Origin: Mariannaea sp. PMI_226
Taxonomy: Eukaryota; Ascomycota; Sordariomycetes; Hypocreales; Nectriaceae
Direction: 5' to 3'
DNA: 64,000 bases
Assembly: GCA_024336345.1 (NCBI GenBank)
Contig: JANFOG010000008.1
Coordinates: 1,736,001 to 1,800,000 of the forward strand
Of the stretch, positions 11,411-20,465 are shown piece after piece (the first letter of the stretch is position 1; the number at the start of each line of letters is the position of its first letter). A model generated the notes under the pieces. That model was not told where the DNA came from and did no database searches. It saw nothing but the letters and a program-made list of their open reading frames with translations. Both the position numbers and the translations under genes were made by a program.

Positions 11411-11590
11411 AGCAAGCACACACACACTCTCTCTCTTTCTCTCTTTCTCTCCCTCTCTCTCCCTTTCTCTCTCTCTCCACCCACAAACACAATCAACACA
11501 CACTCTCTCCCTCTCTCTCTCCAGTCACAAACACAATCAACACACACTCTCTCCCTCTCGCCCTCTCCATTCACAAACACAGTCAACACA
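11411..11590. repeat. CT/CA microsatellite with about 54-bp higher-order repeat
   Basis: (CT)n and (CA)n runs interleaved with repeated CACAAACACAATCAACACAC blocks, just upstream of the family B gene at 11726. The last block has the same word with one change. It may be part of that gene's promoter or leader. Confidence 0.6.
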
Positions 11591-11725
11591 CTAGGTTCTT
11601 CTTTTCTAAGAAAAAAGAATCTATCAAATCCCCAACTTCAAATTCGCGACAAAAGAAAACTTAATAACAACGGTAAGGACTTATACTTGTACAGTAACAA
11701 AAACTAATTATTATTGTCTATATAG

Positions 11726-12410
11726 ATGTCCAACTACCTCGATTTCTGCCCGCCAGGAAAGCCTGGCATCAAGTTCCAGCCTCAGCTGGAGGTCGATCCA
11801 ACCAACCTTGCCTCCCGCCGAGCCCACATGGAGGCTTTTTTTAAGCACATGGGGGGCTTCAGCAAGGAGAAGCTCACAGCCAAGCGCAAGCATGCTGAGA
11901 GAATAGTGTGCGTGAAGCTGTTGAAGCGAACTGCGCCGCCGGCCCGCGTGGGAGTTCGACACTTCGAGCTCTACGTAGACTGGATCCTCTGGTTTGACTG
12001 GTGTAAGTTTTTATATGAAATCCATGGTTGACTTGACTGCTTTAACACCTCTTGCTAATTTGTATCGGGTAGTCAAAGAATCCAAGGACCGGGGGGAGGC
12101 TGTCCCAGATTGGCCCTGGAAAGGCACCCAGCTGTCCGCCGAGGATATGTCCGAGGGGGCATCCCCCATCTACGCCGAGTTCAAGAAGGGCAAGGAAGCC
12201 GAGCTGCGCCAACTGAGGGAAGACCAAGCTGCGGCAGAGGCTGCGGCGGCCAAGGGAAAGGGAAAAGCAAGGGCAGCCCCTCCCCGCGATGGCGCTGCCT
12301 CCTCCTGGTCTGAAGAGTTTGCCAGGGCTCAACACGCTGATGCCGCTGCCGTACAGGCAGCTGTTGACGCCGGTAACTGGGCCGCTGTGCGTAAAGATCC
12401 AGGAAACTAA
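11726..12410 (+). CDS. Family B/A chimeric protein (B1): DFCPPGKPG head, family A tail
   Basis: 204-aa protein of unknown function. Exons 11726-12002 and 12073-12410; the 70-nt phase-1 intron (GTAAGT..GGGTAG) sits at the same place as in the paralogue at 20466-22202, after the WF of an (I/W)xWxxWFKE motif. Residues 1-115 match that paralogue (FCPPGKPGxKFxP, then EVDPTNLASRRAHMEAFFKH, then WPW..LS.EDMSEGAS). The last 35 residues instead match the C-terminus of family A (SWSEEFARAQ..AVQAAVDAGNW), as do the stop region and 3' UTR, compared with 14090-14420. A TAA truncates the family A tail relative to the copy at 13233. No membrane segment or signal peptide is seen. Role unknown. Confidence 0.6.
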
Positions 12411-13111
12411 GACTTGGCTTATTATGAGCCTGAGTCAGTTGGCGAGGAGAGGAGCAGCAGCAGCAGTAGCAGCAGTCCCCTCGCCGAATCGTGGACACAG
12501 CCTACAAAATGGAGGACTACGAAGACGATATTGGGCCGGACATGGTAGACTAGTCTCCTCTCTCATCGATATATGAAGAAATCTTTTTCATGGCGTTGCA
12601 TGCCTCCATTACTCGAACCAGAATTTTTACTCGAACCAGAATGCTAATTTATTAGTGCATTTTGATAGGCAAAGTTTAAAGCCACATTTGGACTTAATTT
12701 TTTATATCATCAAACAGAAACAACTCCCAGGATGAGACCATCAATAGGCCAGTAATGCTGGACTTGGAGGTGATGTATTGCCACTCCATTTGCGGTCGGA
12801 AGGGAGGAGGAGAAGTCGGCAACCTAGGATTAAAGAGTGGCCATTGTAATTGCTAATATATATATTTATTTATGTGTGTGTCAATGAGTGAGTGAGTGAG
12901 TTATGAAATGTAAGCAAAAAGAGAGAAAACAATCCTGTATCTTATCTACTAATATCTTACCTACTGAGATAATTATCCAGCTTGCAGCTGCGAGCATTTG
13001 GCATTCAATTAGCCAAAGTGGACGAGGGCAAAACCGAAGGATCTATTTCTAAACATTCAAATTTGAATGTTTCTTTTCTTCCTAGCTACACACACATTGC
13101 AACGCACATCG

Positions 13112-13149
<38 letters not shown>

Positions 13150-13232
13150 GCTACAGCAGCAGCAGCAGCAGCAACAATAACAACATCAACAACATCAACA
13201 GCAACAACAGCAACAACAGCAACAACATCAAA
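12411..13232 (+). other. Intergenic: B1 3' UTR and leader of family A gene A1
   Basis: The first 250 nt are homologous to the 3' flank of A1 (shared words such as ACTTGAACCAGA and TGCTAATTTAT). A short (GAGT)n run lies near 12889. From 13103 to 13228 there is a (CAA/CAG)n-rich tract that runs to within 5 nt of the A1 start codon. Confidence 0.55.
13103..13228 (+). repeat. (CAA/CAG)n trinucleotide tract in the 5' leader of A1
   Basis: Almost pure CAA/CAG/CAT triplets for 125 nt ending immediately before the ATG at 13233. The A3 gene has a matching (CAA)n leader on the other strand at about 17123-17200. CAA repeats are unstructured in RNA and act as translation enhancers in plant viral leaders. 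A role here is speculation. Confidence 0.7.
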
Positions 13233-14210
13233 ATGGATCGCGAGAGAAACCCCCTCCGCCGCCACAACAACACCTCTCGCCGCCCCCGCCAACGTGCGGG
13301 CATCGACCCTCCCCCCCCCGGCCGCGATCGAGACGCCTCTCAAGGAGGCAACGAAACTGGAGGTCGCTCCGGCGGTGGTAGTGGTGGTGGTGGTGGTGGA
13401 GACGATGGCAGGCGCGGTTCGAGCTCCGGCTCCCGCAGCCGCCTCGACCGCCGCCGCCTCGACCACCGCCGCCGTCGTCAGAGCCGCGAGCGAGGCTCTC
13501 AGAGTCAAGCTCCCTCCTCCTCCGCTGCCGACGCTCTAAGGTCCACTGCCACCGCTCTAAGCTCCGCTGCCGACGCTCTAAGGTCCGTTGCCGACGCCAT
13601 CTCGGATGTGGTGCAGACCACTGGCGCGCCGACGGGCACTGATGCCATTCAGGAGGCCCGTCATAGCAGCGCCTTAACTATGTCAACGGCGCCCATGCTG
13701 AGCTTGGGTAGTCGGTCTAGTGCAGACCGCGTTGTGGTACCACCAGGAAGAGTGGTGGAGGAGCAGCAGCAGAACATCAATCTCCGCTGCTGCAATTGTG
13801 GGTCCACGACTCACAAAATTCAGTTCTGCATGTTGGCCCCCCTTGGCTACGTCGAGGGGCGTTGTTTGTGTCACGATGCGACACATACACTCGAGGATTG
13901 TCGCCGGTTTCGTGCCATGCCTTTCCGAGAGCAGGTTAGGCTCGTTGTTTGGGACCGGCGTCGTATGCCGCCCTACGAGACAAGCAACACTTGGTGGGAC
14001 TACCTGGCCGATTGGCGGGAAGAGACCAAGGAGAGGGATGAAGACGGCAATGTGCCTCTGCCGCCAAACTTTCCCTGGTCGCAAGAGTTTGCCAAGGCCC
14101 AATGCGAGAATGCTGACGCCATACAGGAAGCTGTTGACGCAGATAACTGGGCCGATGTGCCTGAAGATCCGGCAACCAAAGACTTGGCTGCCGTAATGGC
14201 TTATTTTTGA
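13233..14210 (+). CDS. Family A protein A1: zinc-knuckle protein of unknown function
   Basis: 325-aa single-exon protein. Residues 1-100 are disordered and rich in Arg, Gly and Ser (GRDRDASQGGNETGGRSGG and SGSRSRLDRRRLDHRRRRQS). A repeated alanine/serine segment follows (SAADALRS occurs twice). From about residue 186 there is a CCHC zinc knuckle, CNCGSTTHKIQFC (C-x2-C-x4-H-x4-C counting the preceding Cys). A second, partly degenerate knuckle follows, CLCHDATHTLEDC, whose first Cys is displaced. Then comes a conserved C-terminal block (REQVRLVVWDRRRMP, PPNFPWSQEF, VPEDPATKD) shared with A3. It lacks the N-terminal IVGVxAVN module found in A3 and A4. Two knuckles plus RG-rich tails suggest single-strand nucleic-acid binding; this is inference. 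The start codon is fixed by the (CAA)n leader and reading frame. Confidence 0.6.
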   Translation: MDRERNPLRRHNNTSRRPRQRAGIDPPPPGRDRDASQGGNETGGRSGGGSGGGGGGDDGRRGSSSGSRSRLDRRRLDHRRRRQSRERGSQSQAPSSSAADALRSTATALSSAADALRSVADAISDVVQTTGAPTGTDAIQEARHSSALTMSTAPMLSLGSRSSADRVVVPPGRVVEEQQQNINLRCCNCGSTTHKIQFCMLAPLGYVEGRCLCHDATHTLEDCRRFRAMPFREQVRLVVWDRRRMPPYETSNTWWDYLADWREETKERDEDGNVPLPPNFPWSQEFAKAQCENADAIQEAVDADNWADVPEDPATKDLAAVMAYF

Positions 14211-14454
14211 GCCTGACTCAGTTGGCATGGAGATGGAGCAGTAGCAGCATGGACGGAGTCTACTTTTGTCCCGAATCTCCCTCATTGGTATGTAAAAAAG
14301 AATCGATATGTCAATGCCACAAAATCTTTTTTCATGGTGTCGTACGCTTCCATTTTATTCATGCTTATTTTACTTGAACCAGATGCTAATTTATCAGTGC
14401 GTTTTATAGGCAAAGGATGGGGATAATGACGACGATGACAACGAGACAATGATG

Positions 14455-14574
14455 ACAACGATTGACGGACGGTTCTCTTGTTTCTATCTTGGCAACAACG
14501 ATCGACGGACGGTTCTCTTGTTTCCATCTCAACAACAACGATTGACGGACGGGTCTCTTGTTTCCATCTGGACA
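14455..14574. repeat. 40-bp tandem repeat, 3 copies
   Basis: Three direct copies beginning ACAACGATTGACGGACGG at 14455, 14495 and 14535, differing at a few bases. Located in the A1 3' flank. No function evident. Confidence 0.8.
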
Positions 14575-15409
14575 ACATTGCATTTCTGTTTGAACAGGGC
14601 GTTAAATAAAGGCAATTGACTCTCAACTCTTTTTGGCAATTGTGTCTGTGACATGCTGTTCTTTCTTCCCCACATAGAGTAAAAGATCGACGACAACTTC
14701 CATTTTAGGGTGAGGCTGAAACTGGCGCGCATCTTTATGCACCCCACAACCTTGCTCAGTGGGGAAGTCAAAGTTTATCTCAACCTCACAAGGCCATCGA
14801 GCTGACACACACACACACACACACACACACTCTCTCTCTCTCACACACACACTCTCACACACACTCTCTCTCTCACACACACAACAGGTTTTTTTCATCA
14901 ATCCGCGTCCGCAAAGAAGGCATCGCCACGGGAGACTATAGAAAATCAACTAATACATGATGATAGAAATGCAGACAAATATCCTTTCACCGAACCCAGC
15001 CGAGAGGCAGCTCGACAGCTCCTCGCCCGCGTGTCGACAAGGCCAACCATCCCCGACCACCACCACCTCCGCCGCCGCCGGCCAGTGTGCGTTTCTAAAA
15101 GCTACCAGGAGATTTTTCTGGCAAAACTTGGTTTCACATACCGTAGAGGGACGAAAGGTGAGTAGAATGAAGATGATTAGTACGGGCAGAGACTAATATA
15201 ACAAGGGATGGATTTTTTTCCACACATTGCCACGGTTGTTTCTACCTCGATGAGCACGATGATAAATACGGCGACAGCGATGATTGAAAAGGATAGAGCT
15301 CTAAAGTAATTGGAATTACTGGCAAGGAAATGGAGATTACTGTGTCAAATATGAATTCACATCAATGGAAGTGGAACTGCAAGTTGGGCCATCAAAAAAC
15401 GTGTATTCC

Positions 15410-15560
15410 CCTCCCAAAACTCTGACCCATCCCCAAAACCCTGATCCCATTCCTCCCATCTCCCAAAACCCTGATCCCATCCCTCCCATCCCCCCAAACT
15501 CTGATCCCATCCCTCCCATCCCCCCAAAACCTGATCCCATCCCTCCCATCCCCCCTGTGT
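15410..15560. repeat. C-rich minisatellite, unit about 26-31 bp
   Basis: Repeats of the form AACCCTGATCCCATCCCTCC about five times, just beyond the 3' end of A3. On the minus strand they would read as repeated GMGGMGSGF, but this lies outside any supported gene. Confidence 0.75.
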
Positions 15561-15592
15561 CCCTCCCCCTCCCCTCCCAACGCCATGACTGC

Positions 15593-17119
15593 CTAAATAT
15601 CAGGCATGTCATTCAGAGCATCTCCAAACTTCCTCTGGAGATACTCGGTATATCGGCCGCCAGTCGCATCCTCGGCGGCGACGGCAGCGGGAAGAACAGA
15701 GCCTTCCTCGACACGTTCCATGTCGACATCCTGCTCAGCCTCCGGAGCAGACACCGCGGCATCAGAGATCTCGACGTCGGCATCGAGATCTTCCTCTGGC
15801 GCTGGCGCTGGCTCTGGCGCTGGCGCAGTCTTGGGCTGAGCCTCCTCACCATCGGCGGGGGCAAAGTGGGCGCAAACGGCCTCCCAGTAATTTGTAGCTG
15901 GGTCTTCTGGCCAGTTGGTGCAGTCACCAGCATCGTACCTTGCTTGCAAGGCAGCGATGTTGGGCTGCATGCCCACGGAAAAATCTCCAGACCACGGAAA
16001 TGTGGAGGGGAGAGACGGTGGGTTGCCGCCACGCTTCCTGGTCTTTTCCTCTATCCATCGGCAGAGGTAAGAGTACCAAGAGCGTCTGGTCAGGAGCGCC
16101 GGCATCTGTCGGCGATCCAAGACCAGGATCTTGACCTGCTTCTCGAGCGGCTTGCTCAAGAAGTTGGCGCACTGGTCGACCCGGTGGCTCTTGTTGTGAC
16201 AAAGAGGGCATGCCTCAATGTACCCCTGAGGGGCGTACAAGCAAGTGCCCACATTGTGAGTGCGGGAGTCGCAGTTGCAACAGTGGAATTCCACTGTGTA
16301 CTTCATGCGCTCCGTGACTCGCTCCTGTATGGAGCTGTTGATGGAGCCGAGGGGGTCCAAGCTACTCACAGCGATGGACTTGTTGCGGCGGTAAGCCGCG
16401 TTCTGCCCCTCATCGGAAGGCACGAACCACCCGATGACATGACTGGCACCGGAAGACTCTCTGACCCGCCGTGATACGACGGTGAAGTCCTCATCGCGCG
16501 AGGTCTTGGCCACCAAGCTATGTGCCATGCCGGGATTGGCCGCCACGATGCGGTCCTGGGCGCCACCACCTCGGGCGTGGTTGACGGCGTTGACACCAAC
16601 AATGGTGCCATGGGAGTTGCGGTACCCCACGATCTCCATGTTGGAGACGGTCTCAATGCCGCGTTGGAGGCCGGTCTGGGACTGACCACCACGACCCCTT
16701 CCACCACCACGACCCCTTCCACCACCACGACCTTGGCCACGACTTTGGCCACGACCTTGGCCATGACCTTGGCCATGACTTCCGCCACGACCTTGGCCAC
16801 GACCTTGGCCATGACTTCCGCCACGACCTTGGCCATGACCTTGGCCACGACCCCCGCCACGACCCCCGCCATGACCACCGCCACGACCCCCTCGGGAGTT
16901 TGAGGCAGGGCCAGAGGGAGGAGGAGGAGCAGGAGGTGCAGGAGGAGGAGCAGCGTCGCGGGAGCTAGGGCTCTGACCGCGCACTTCACCCTGACCTTGT
17001 TGGGCAGGGTGACCTCCATCCTGTCTTGCCCCTTGAGAGGCATCGGCGCTGGTATTGCCACCAGTCCCGGAGGATTGGTTGCGCCAGGCCATTTTACGAT
17101 CTCTTCGGGATCGAACCAT
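15593..17119 (-). CDS. Family A protein A3: IVGV module, RG-rich repeats, two CCHC zinc knuckles
   Basis: 508-aa single-exon protein, counting from the ATG at 17119 (MVRSRRDRKMAWRN). I prefer that start over upstream frame codons because the preceding sequence is a (CAA)n leader like that of A1. Order: basic N-terminus; Pro-rich segment; RG/HG-repeat (GRGQGHGQGRGGSHGQ repeated, about residues 85-140); a module with NSHGTIVGVNAVNHARGGGA that is also found in A4 and in the 36-kb relic; two intact CCHC knuckles at about residues 279-318 (CNCDSRTHNVGTC with the preceding Cys, and CPLCHNKSHRVDQC); VKILVLDRRQMP; STFPWSGDF; NWPEDPATN; acidic C-terminus. RGG-type repeats plus double knuckles resemble RNA-binding proteins and retroelement Gag nucleocapsids. 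There is no protease, reverse transcriptase or integrase nearby. Function not assigned. Confidence 0.65.
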   Translation of the reverse strand: MVRSRRDRKMAWRNQSSGTGGNTSADASQGARQDGGHPAQQGQGEVRGQSPSSRDAAPPPAPPAPPPPSGPASNSRGGRGGGHGGGRGGGRGQGHGQGRGGSHGQGRGQGRGGSHGQGHGQGRGQSRGQGRGGGRGRGGGRGRGGQSQTGLQRGIETVSNMEIVGYRNSHGTIVGVNAVNHARGGGAQDRIVAANPGMAHSLVAKTSRDEDFTVVSRRVRESSGASHVIGWFVPSDEGQNAAYRRNKSIAVSSLDPLGSINSSIQERVTERMKYTVEFHCCNCDSRTHNVGTCLYAPQGYIEACPLCHNKSHRVDQCANFLSKPLEKQVKILVLDRRQMPALLTRRSWYSYLCRWIEEKTRKRGGNPPSLPSTFPWSGDFSVGMQPNIAALQARYDAGDCTNWPEDPATNYWEAVCAHFAPADGEEAQPKTAPAPEPAPAPEEDLDADVEISDAAVSAPEAEQDVDMERVEEGSVLPAAVAAEDATGGRYTEYLQRKFGDALNDMPDI

Positions 17120-17546
17120 CGTTGCTTCTGCTGTTGTTGCTGTTGTTTTTGTTGTTGTTTTTGTTGTTGTTGTTGTTACTGCTGCTGCTGTTGCGGCGGC
17201 GGCGGGCGAAGCGATGGGATTGTGATGTGATGGTGATGGAAACAAGAAAAAAAAAGCAATCTATTTCACAGTTTTTGTTGTTTGTTTCCTGGTACCCCTT
17301 GAACCAATAGATTTATTTTATTTAGCGAGCGTCTCACAGCTTGTAGAATAACGGGTTTTTCTATTTCGAGTGTTGGCCAACTAGAGACTAGAGAATAATT
17401 CCCAATTGTGAGTTTCAACACATGTAGACAATGCTCATGCGAAGCCTTAACTCGAATATCTTCAACTCAGCTCATTACATTACGTTACCATTTTTTTTTT
17501 CTATCCAAAAAGAATTTAAAAAAAAATTCCAAAAAATTCAGAAACA
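17120..17546. promoter_or_regulatory. Head-to-head promoter region of A3 and the helicase-like gene
   Basis: 427 nt between two divergent starts. On the A3 side lies a (CAA)n-rich leader (17123-17200 read on the minus strand). On the other side lie T-rich and A-rich runs (17490-17540) directly upstream of the ATG at 17547. A shared bidirectional promoter is likely, though no specific binding site is recognised. Confidence 0.5.
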
Positions 17547-19889
17547 ATGTCGGCAGAAGATCTTCAGTATCTTCTTCAACAAACCTCGTCTCTTCCGATC
17601 GATGATGGGGTGGTGGTGTTGAGCCACCTTTGGGTCAAACACAACTGGCCAGCCGATGGTGACCTCATCCCTGAGCTTGAGGATAGCCTTGCTGGAGATT
17701 CTCGAGCGACCTTGTTCGTTTTGTCCACTCGGGAGATGGATTGGACCCCAGCCAGTATCGAATTCGCTTCGAGGCTGCCATACCAGAGCCGGGTGCTGGA
17801 CTATGCCCAATTCCTCCGGGTTTTGGAAGACAACCGGGCCGCCAACGCCGACAACGACGACGATGGAGGCAAGGAGGAAGGTGGACAGGGCCGTGATACC
17901 TGGAAAGCTTCAGGTGGCCCTAAAGAGTGGCATGAAGAGAACATCTTGCCAAACAAGATGGTCTTGATCATGTCGCTCGATCCATGGATGTCCGCAGAGT
18001 GCACAATGGCACTCGTAGGCGCCATGGCCTGGGCGAGCAGCATTTCCAAGAGGGGTGCTGAAGCTCATATTGACATGATTACCATGTCAAGCACATGTCA
18101 GAGCCCAAGTGGTGTGCAGCGGCTCTCGACCCATTTCGGCCTGTCGAGCTTGGCAACGTGCCGTCTCGACTGCATTGGTGGTCATATGCCGCCACTGGAG
18201 ACCTACGACCATGTCCAGGTCGACAGTGCTGACGAGGCCATACAGACTATTCGATCCGCAATAGTCGAGGCCATCGAAACAGAAGAAGAGGGAGAAGAAG
18301 AAGAAGAAGAAGCTGGCAAGTACGCCGTCTTGAACTTTTCGCCAGACCTTTGCGTCGATGACCTTGCCAGCTTGACAGATTCTGCTGGCGAGAACCTCTT
18401 CAGCATCGAGTTTTGGGACAGGTCCAACACTCTGCCTGAACAAGTTCATGGCTTCCGTAACGTTGGAACCTGGCAGCATCGGGGCAAGATTGTGCACCTC
18501 CCCAGTGGATGCACCGCTCCGCTCGGTGATGTTGCTGCTGCCGTGCAAGGCGGCTTGTTGAAGCATGTCTTTGTGGTGCTGGGAGAAAGGGCAACTTGCG
18601 TTGCATTTGACAGATCCATCGCTCAGTTGGTCAAGGCTTTCTCCGTCAAGGTTTCTCTGGAGGAGAGAACCGAGCAGCTATGGTGGACACAGCTCTTTGG
18701 TGGCGGCGGCGACGACGACACTACCAAGGTGACGGCGTACTCCAAATATCCGAGTGCGCCCGACTTCCAAGGTGATGGCGCTCGCCAACGTCGGCTAGAT
18801 GTCCAAAACTCCCACATGGGAGCTTTTCTGGCTTTGCTCTTTTTCGCTCGCCACACTTGGGGCATTGACCCTATCAAGGTGGCAGAGTGCTTCATCTCAC
18901 CAGGCGTTGTCGGTGAAATGTCCCATCGGCTGGTCATGCAAGGTATCCTCCACGCATCGCTGGATGTGGCCATGTGCCCCAAGCAGACGGGCTATTTCAA
19001 GGCCGTGCTGCCCATTCTCGGGTTCGACTACCAGCTGGCCTATCTGGCGTCGCTTCCCGCATCAAGCCCAGAGGTGCATGTCACCAGGATCCAGCTCGTT
19101 GCGCTCATGGCGGATGGCCTGGGCGAAAACATCACCATCGATACGGACGGGATTGCCGTCAGGGGAGAGAAGAGAAGTGTCATCTCGACGCTTGTTGACA
19201 ACTTCTCTGACGTGGTGGATTCCGTTTCGCTGGGTACCACGATACCGTTGCTCTCCTTGAGCATCTGGAAGTTTGTCTACAAGGACTACTGCCGGTGCCT
19301 GACCAGAAGGAAAGGCTTTCCCTTCGAGTGGTACAGCAACCCGGACCTTGCCCATGTGTCCATCTACGCCCCCAAGGTGGCCCAGGTGGAAGAAACGTTC
19401 AAGTCTCTTTGCAAGGACCTCGTGACTTACAAGGCCTTGTCCAAGATGTACAACGTTGACGACTGCTTCTCGCTCAGCCAGGACCAGTGCCGGGAGCTGC
19501 GACGCGGCCTCCTACTTGCCTATGTGCCCCAGCTGGTGTACAAGGCAATCCCGCAAGATGACGATCCGGATTCCGAGCGGCAGCACGAGTATATCGTGGG
19601 CTCTGGAGTTGAGCTCCACGAGCACTTGGATATTCTTGGGGACTTGATGGATACTGATCACATCCGGGCGAATGACGGGCGGCAATACACTGGGTTTTTC
19701 TGGTTGCCTTGCGGGTTCCGCCATGCCAAAGATGGAGAATTGCTTCCTGAGAGCATGTTGCTTCCTGAGAGCATGGTTTGGGTTCCCAAGCGGATGCTCA
19801 AAGAATTTCTGGAAGACTTTATGCCAGATACAGAGCTTGCCTGGGCCATGACGAGTGGCCTGCAAATGGAGCCAAACCCGGATGAGTAA
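17547..19889 (+). CDS. Degenerate DEAH-helicase-like protein lacking Walker A and DExH motifs
   Basis: 780-aa single-exon protein. I see no GxGKT Walker A and no DExH box, yet the order of segments recalls a DEAH/DExH helicase: LFVLSTREMDWTPASIEFAS early; AHIDMITMSSTCQSPSG like motif III; KYAVLNFSPD like the start of RecA domain 2; GKIVHLPSGCTAPLGDV and KHVFVVLGERATCVAFDRS like motifs IV-V; SLEERTEQLWWTQLF where motif VI should be. A helical region similar in layout to the winged-helix/ratchet part follows (WGIDPIKVAECFISP, then ILGFDYQLAYLASLP), and a C-terminal beta-rich segment like the DEAH OB-fold. An acidic run (EEEGEEEEEEAG) lies near residue 255. If correct, this is an inactive helicase scaffold. 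The assignment is by pattern only. It is divergently paired with the putative RNA-binding A3 gene. Confidence 0.5.
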   Translation: MSAEDLQYLLQQTSSLPIDDGVVVLSHLWVKHNWPADGDLIPELEDSLAGDSRATLFVLSTREMDWTPASIEFASRLPYQSRVLDYAQFLRVLEDNRAANADNDDDGGKEEGGQGRDTWKASGGPKEWHEENILPNKMVLIMSLDPWMSAECTMALVGAMAWASSISKRGAEAHIDMITMSSTCQSPSGVQRLSTHFGLSSLATCRLDCIGGHMPPLETYDHVQVDSADEAIQTIRSAIVEAIETEEEGEEEEEEAGKYAVLNFSPDLCVDDLASLTDSAGENLFSIEFWDRSNTLPEQVHGFRNVGTWQHRGKIVHLPSGCTAPLGDVAAAVQGGLLKHVFVVLGERATCVAFDRSIAQLVKAFSVKVSLEERTEQLWWTQLFGGGGDDDTTKVTAYSKYPSAPDFQGDGARQRRLDVQNSHMGAFLALLFFARHTWGIDPIKVAECFISPGVVGEMSHRLVMQGILHASLDVAMCPKQTGYFKAVLPILGFDYQLAYLASLPASSPEVHVTRIQLVALMADGLGENITIDTDGIAVRGEKRSVISTLVDNFSDVVDSVSLGTTIPLLSLSIWKFVYKDYCRCLTRRKGFPFEWYSNPDLAHVSIYAPKVAQVEETFKSLCKDLVTYKALSKMYNVDDCFSLSQDQCRELRRGLLLAYVPQLVYKAIPQDDDPDSERQHEYIVGSGVELHEHLDILGDLMDTDHIRANDGRQYTGFFWLPCGFRHAKDGELLPESMLLPESMVWVPKRMLKEFLEDFMPDTELAWAMTSGLQMEPNPDE

Positions 19890-20465
19890 GGGGGTGGGGG
19901 GATAAGTGGGAGGGGACGGGGGGAGGGTGATAAGTGAGGAGATGACTTGGGGGGGGGGGATGAGTGAGGAGATGACTTGGGAGATGACTTGGGAGGAGAT
20001 GAATTGGGAGGAGATGAATTGGGAGGAGATGAATTGGGAGATGACTTGGGAGGGGGATATAATGTATTCTAAACTCTCATCATCTCCAGACTTGGCAAAT
20101 ACCAATTGACAAGCACATCTTCTCATCTCCAGACTTGGCCAATGTCAACTTACAAACACACCTCACCATCTCCAGAACTTGATATCAACTTACAAGCACA
20201 CCTCACCATCTCCAGAACTTGATACCAACTTACAAGCACATCCTATCATCTCCAGAACTGGATGAATATCAATCTACAAGCACACATAAAGGGAGACACT
20301 GATATTTGTGGAATTGTTGTATTGGGAAAAAAAAAACCCTTCCCACCCAATTCATGCCGAAACCCCCCCCCCCCCCCCCCCAATTCATGCCAAAATCCAT
20401 CCCTCCATCCTGTCCCTCCCATTCCATCCCCCCCCCCCCCCCCCCGGCCAGGTCTAGGCATCATT
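19890..20465. other. Convergent intergenic region with minisatellites
   Basis: Holds three simple-sequence blocks: GGAGATGAATTGGGA-type repeats (19965-20060), a 40-43-bp tandem repeat (20079-20285) and poly-C runs (20362-20380 and 20430-20446). No coding signal. Confidence 0.7.
20079..20285. repeat. 40-43-bp tandem repeat, 5 copies
   Basis: Five direct copies beginning CATCTCCAGA(A)CTTGG and ending near CAAGCACA, with a few substitutions and length changes between units. It lies between the helicase-like gene and B2. Confidence 0.8.

Larger units (their letters stand above)
14211..15592. other. Convergent intergenic region A1/A3 with satellites
   Basis: 1.4 kb with no supported gene. It contains a 40-bp tandem repeat (14455-14574), a long (CA)n/(CT)n microsatellite (about 14802-14884), and a C-rich minisatellite (about 15410-15560). 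Short frames at 14957-15196 show no domain. Confidence 0.6.

Noticed and set aside
12982..13539. 185-residue Ala/Thr-rich open frame overlapping the start of A1
   Set aside because: It arises from CAA/CAG triplets read in another frame, and the zinc knuckles and paralogue similarity lie in the A1 frame.
16366..17061. 231-residue minus-strand frame inside A3
   Set aside because: It is an alternate reading of the RG-repeat DNA and shows no similarity to the paralogues.
13233..17119. Complete LTR retrotransposon around the zinc-knuckle genes
   Set aside because: CCHC knuckles are present, but I found no reverse transcriptase, RNase H, integrase or protease frame and no paired LTRs.
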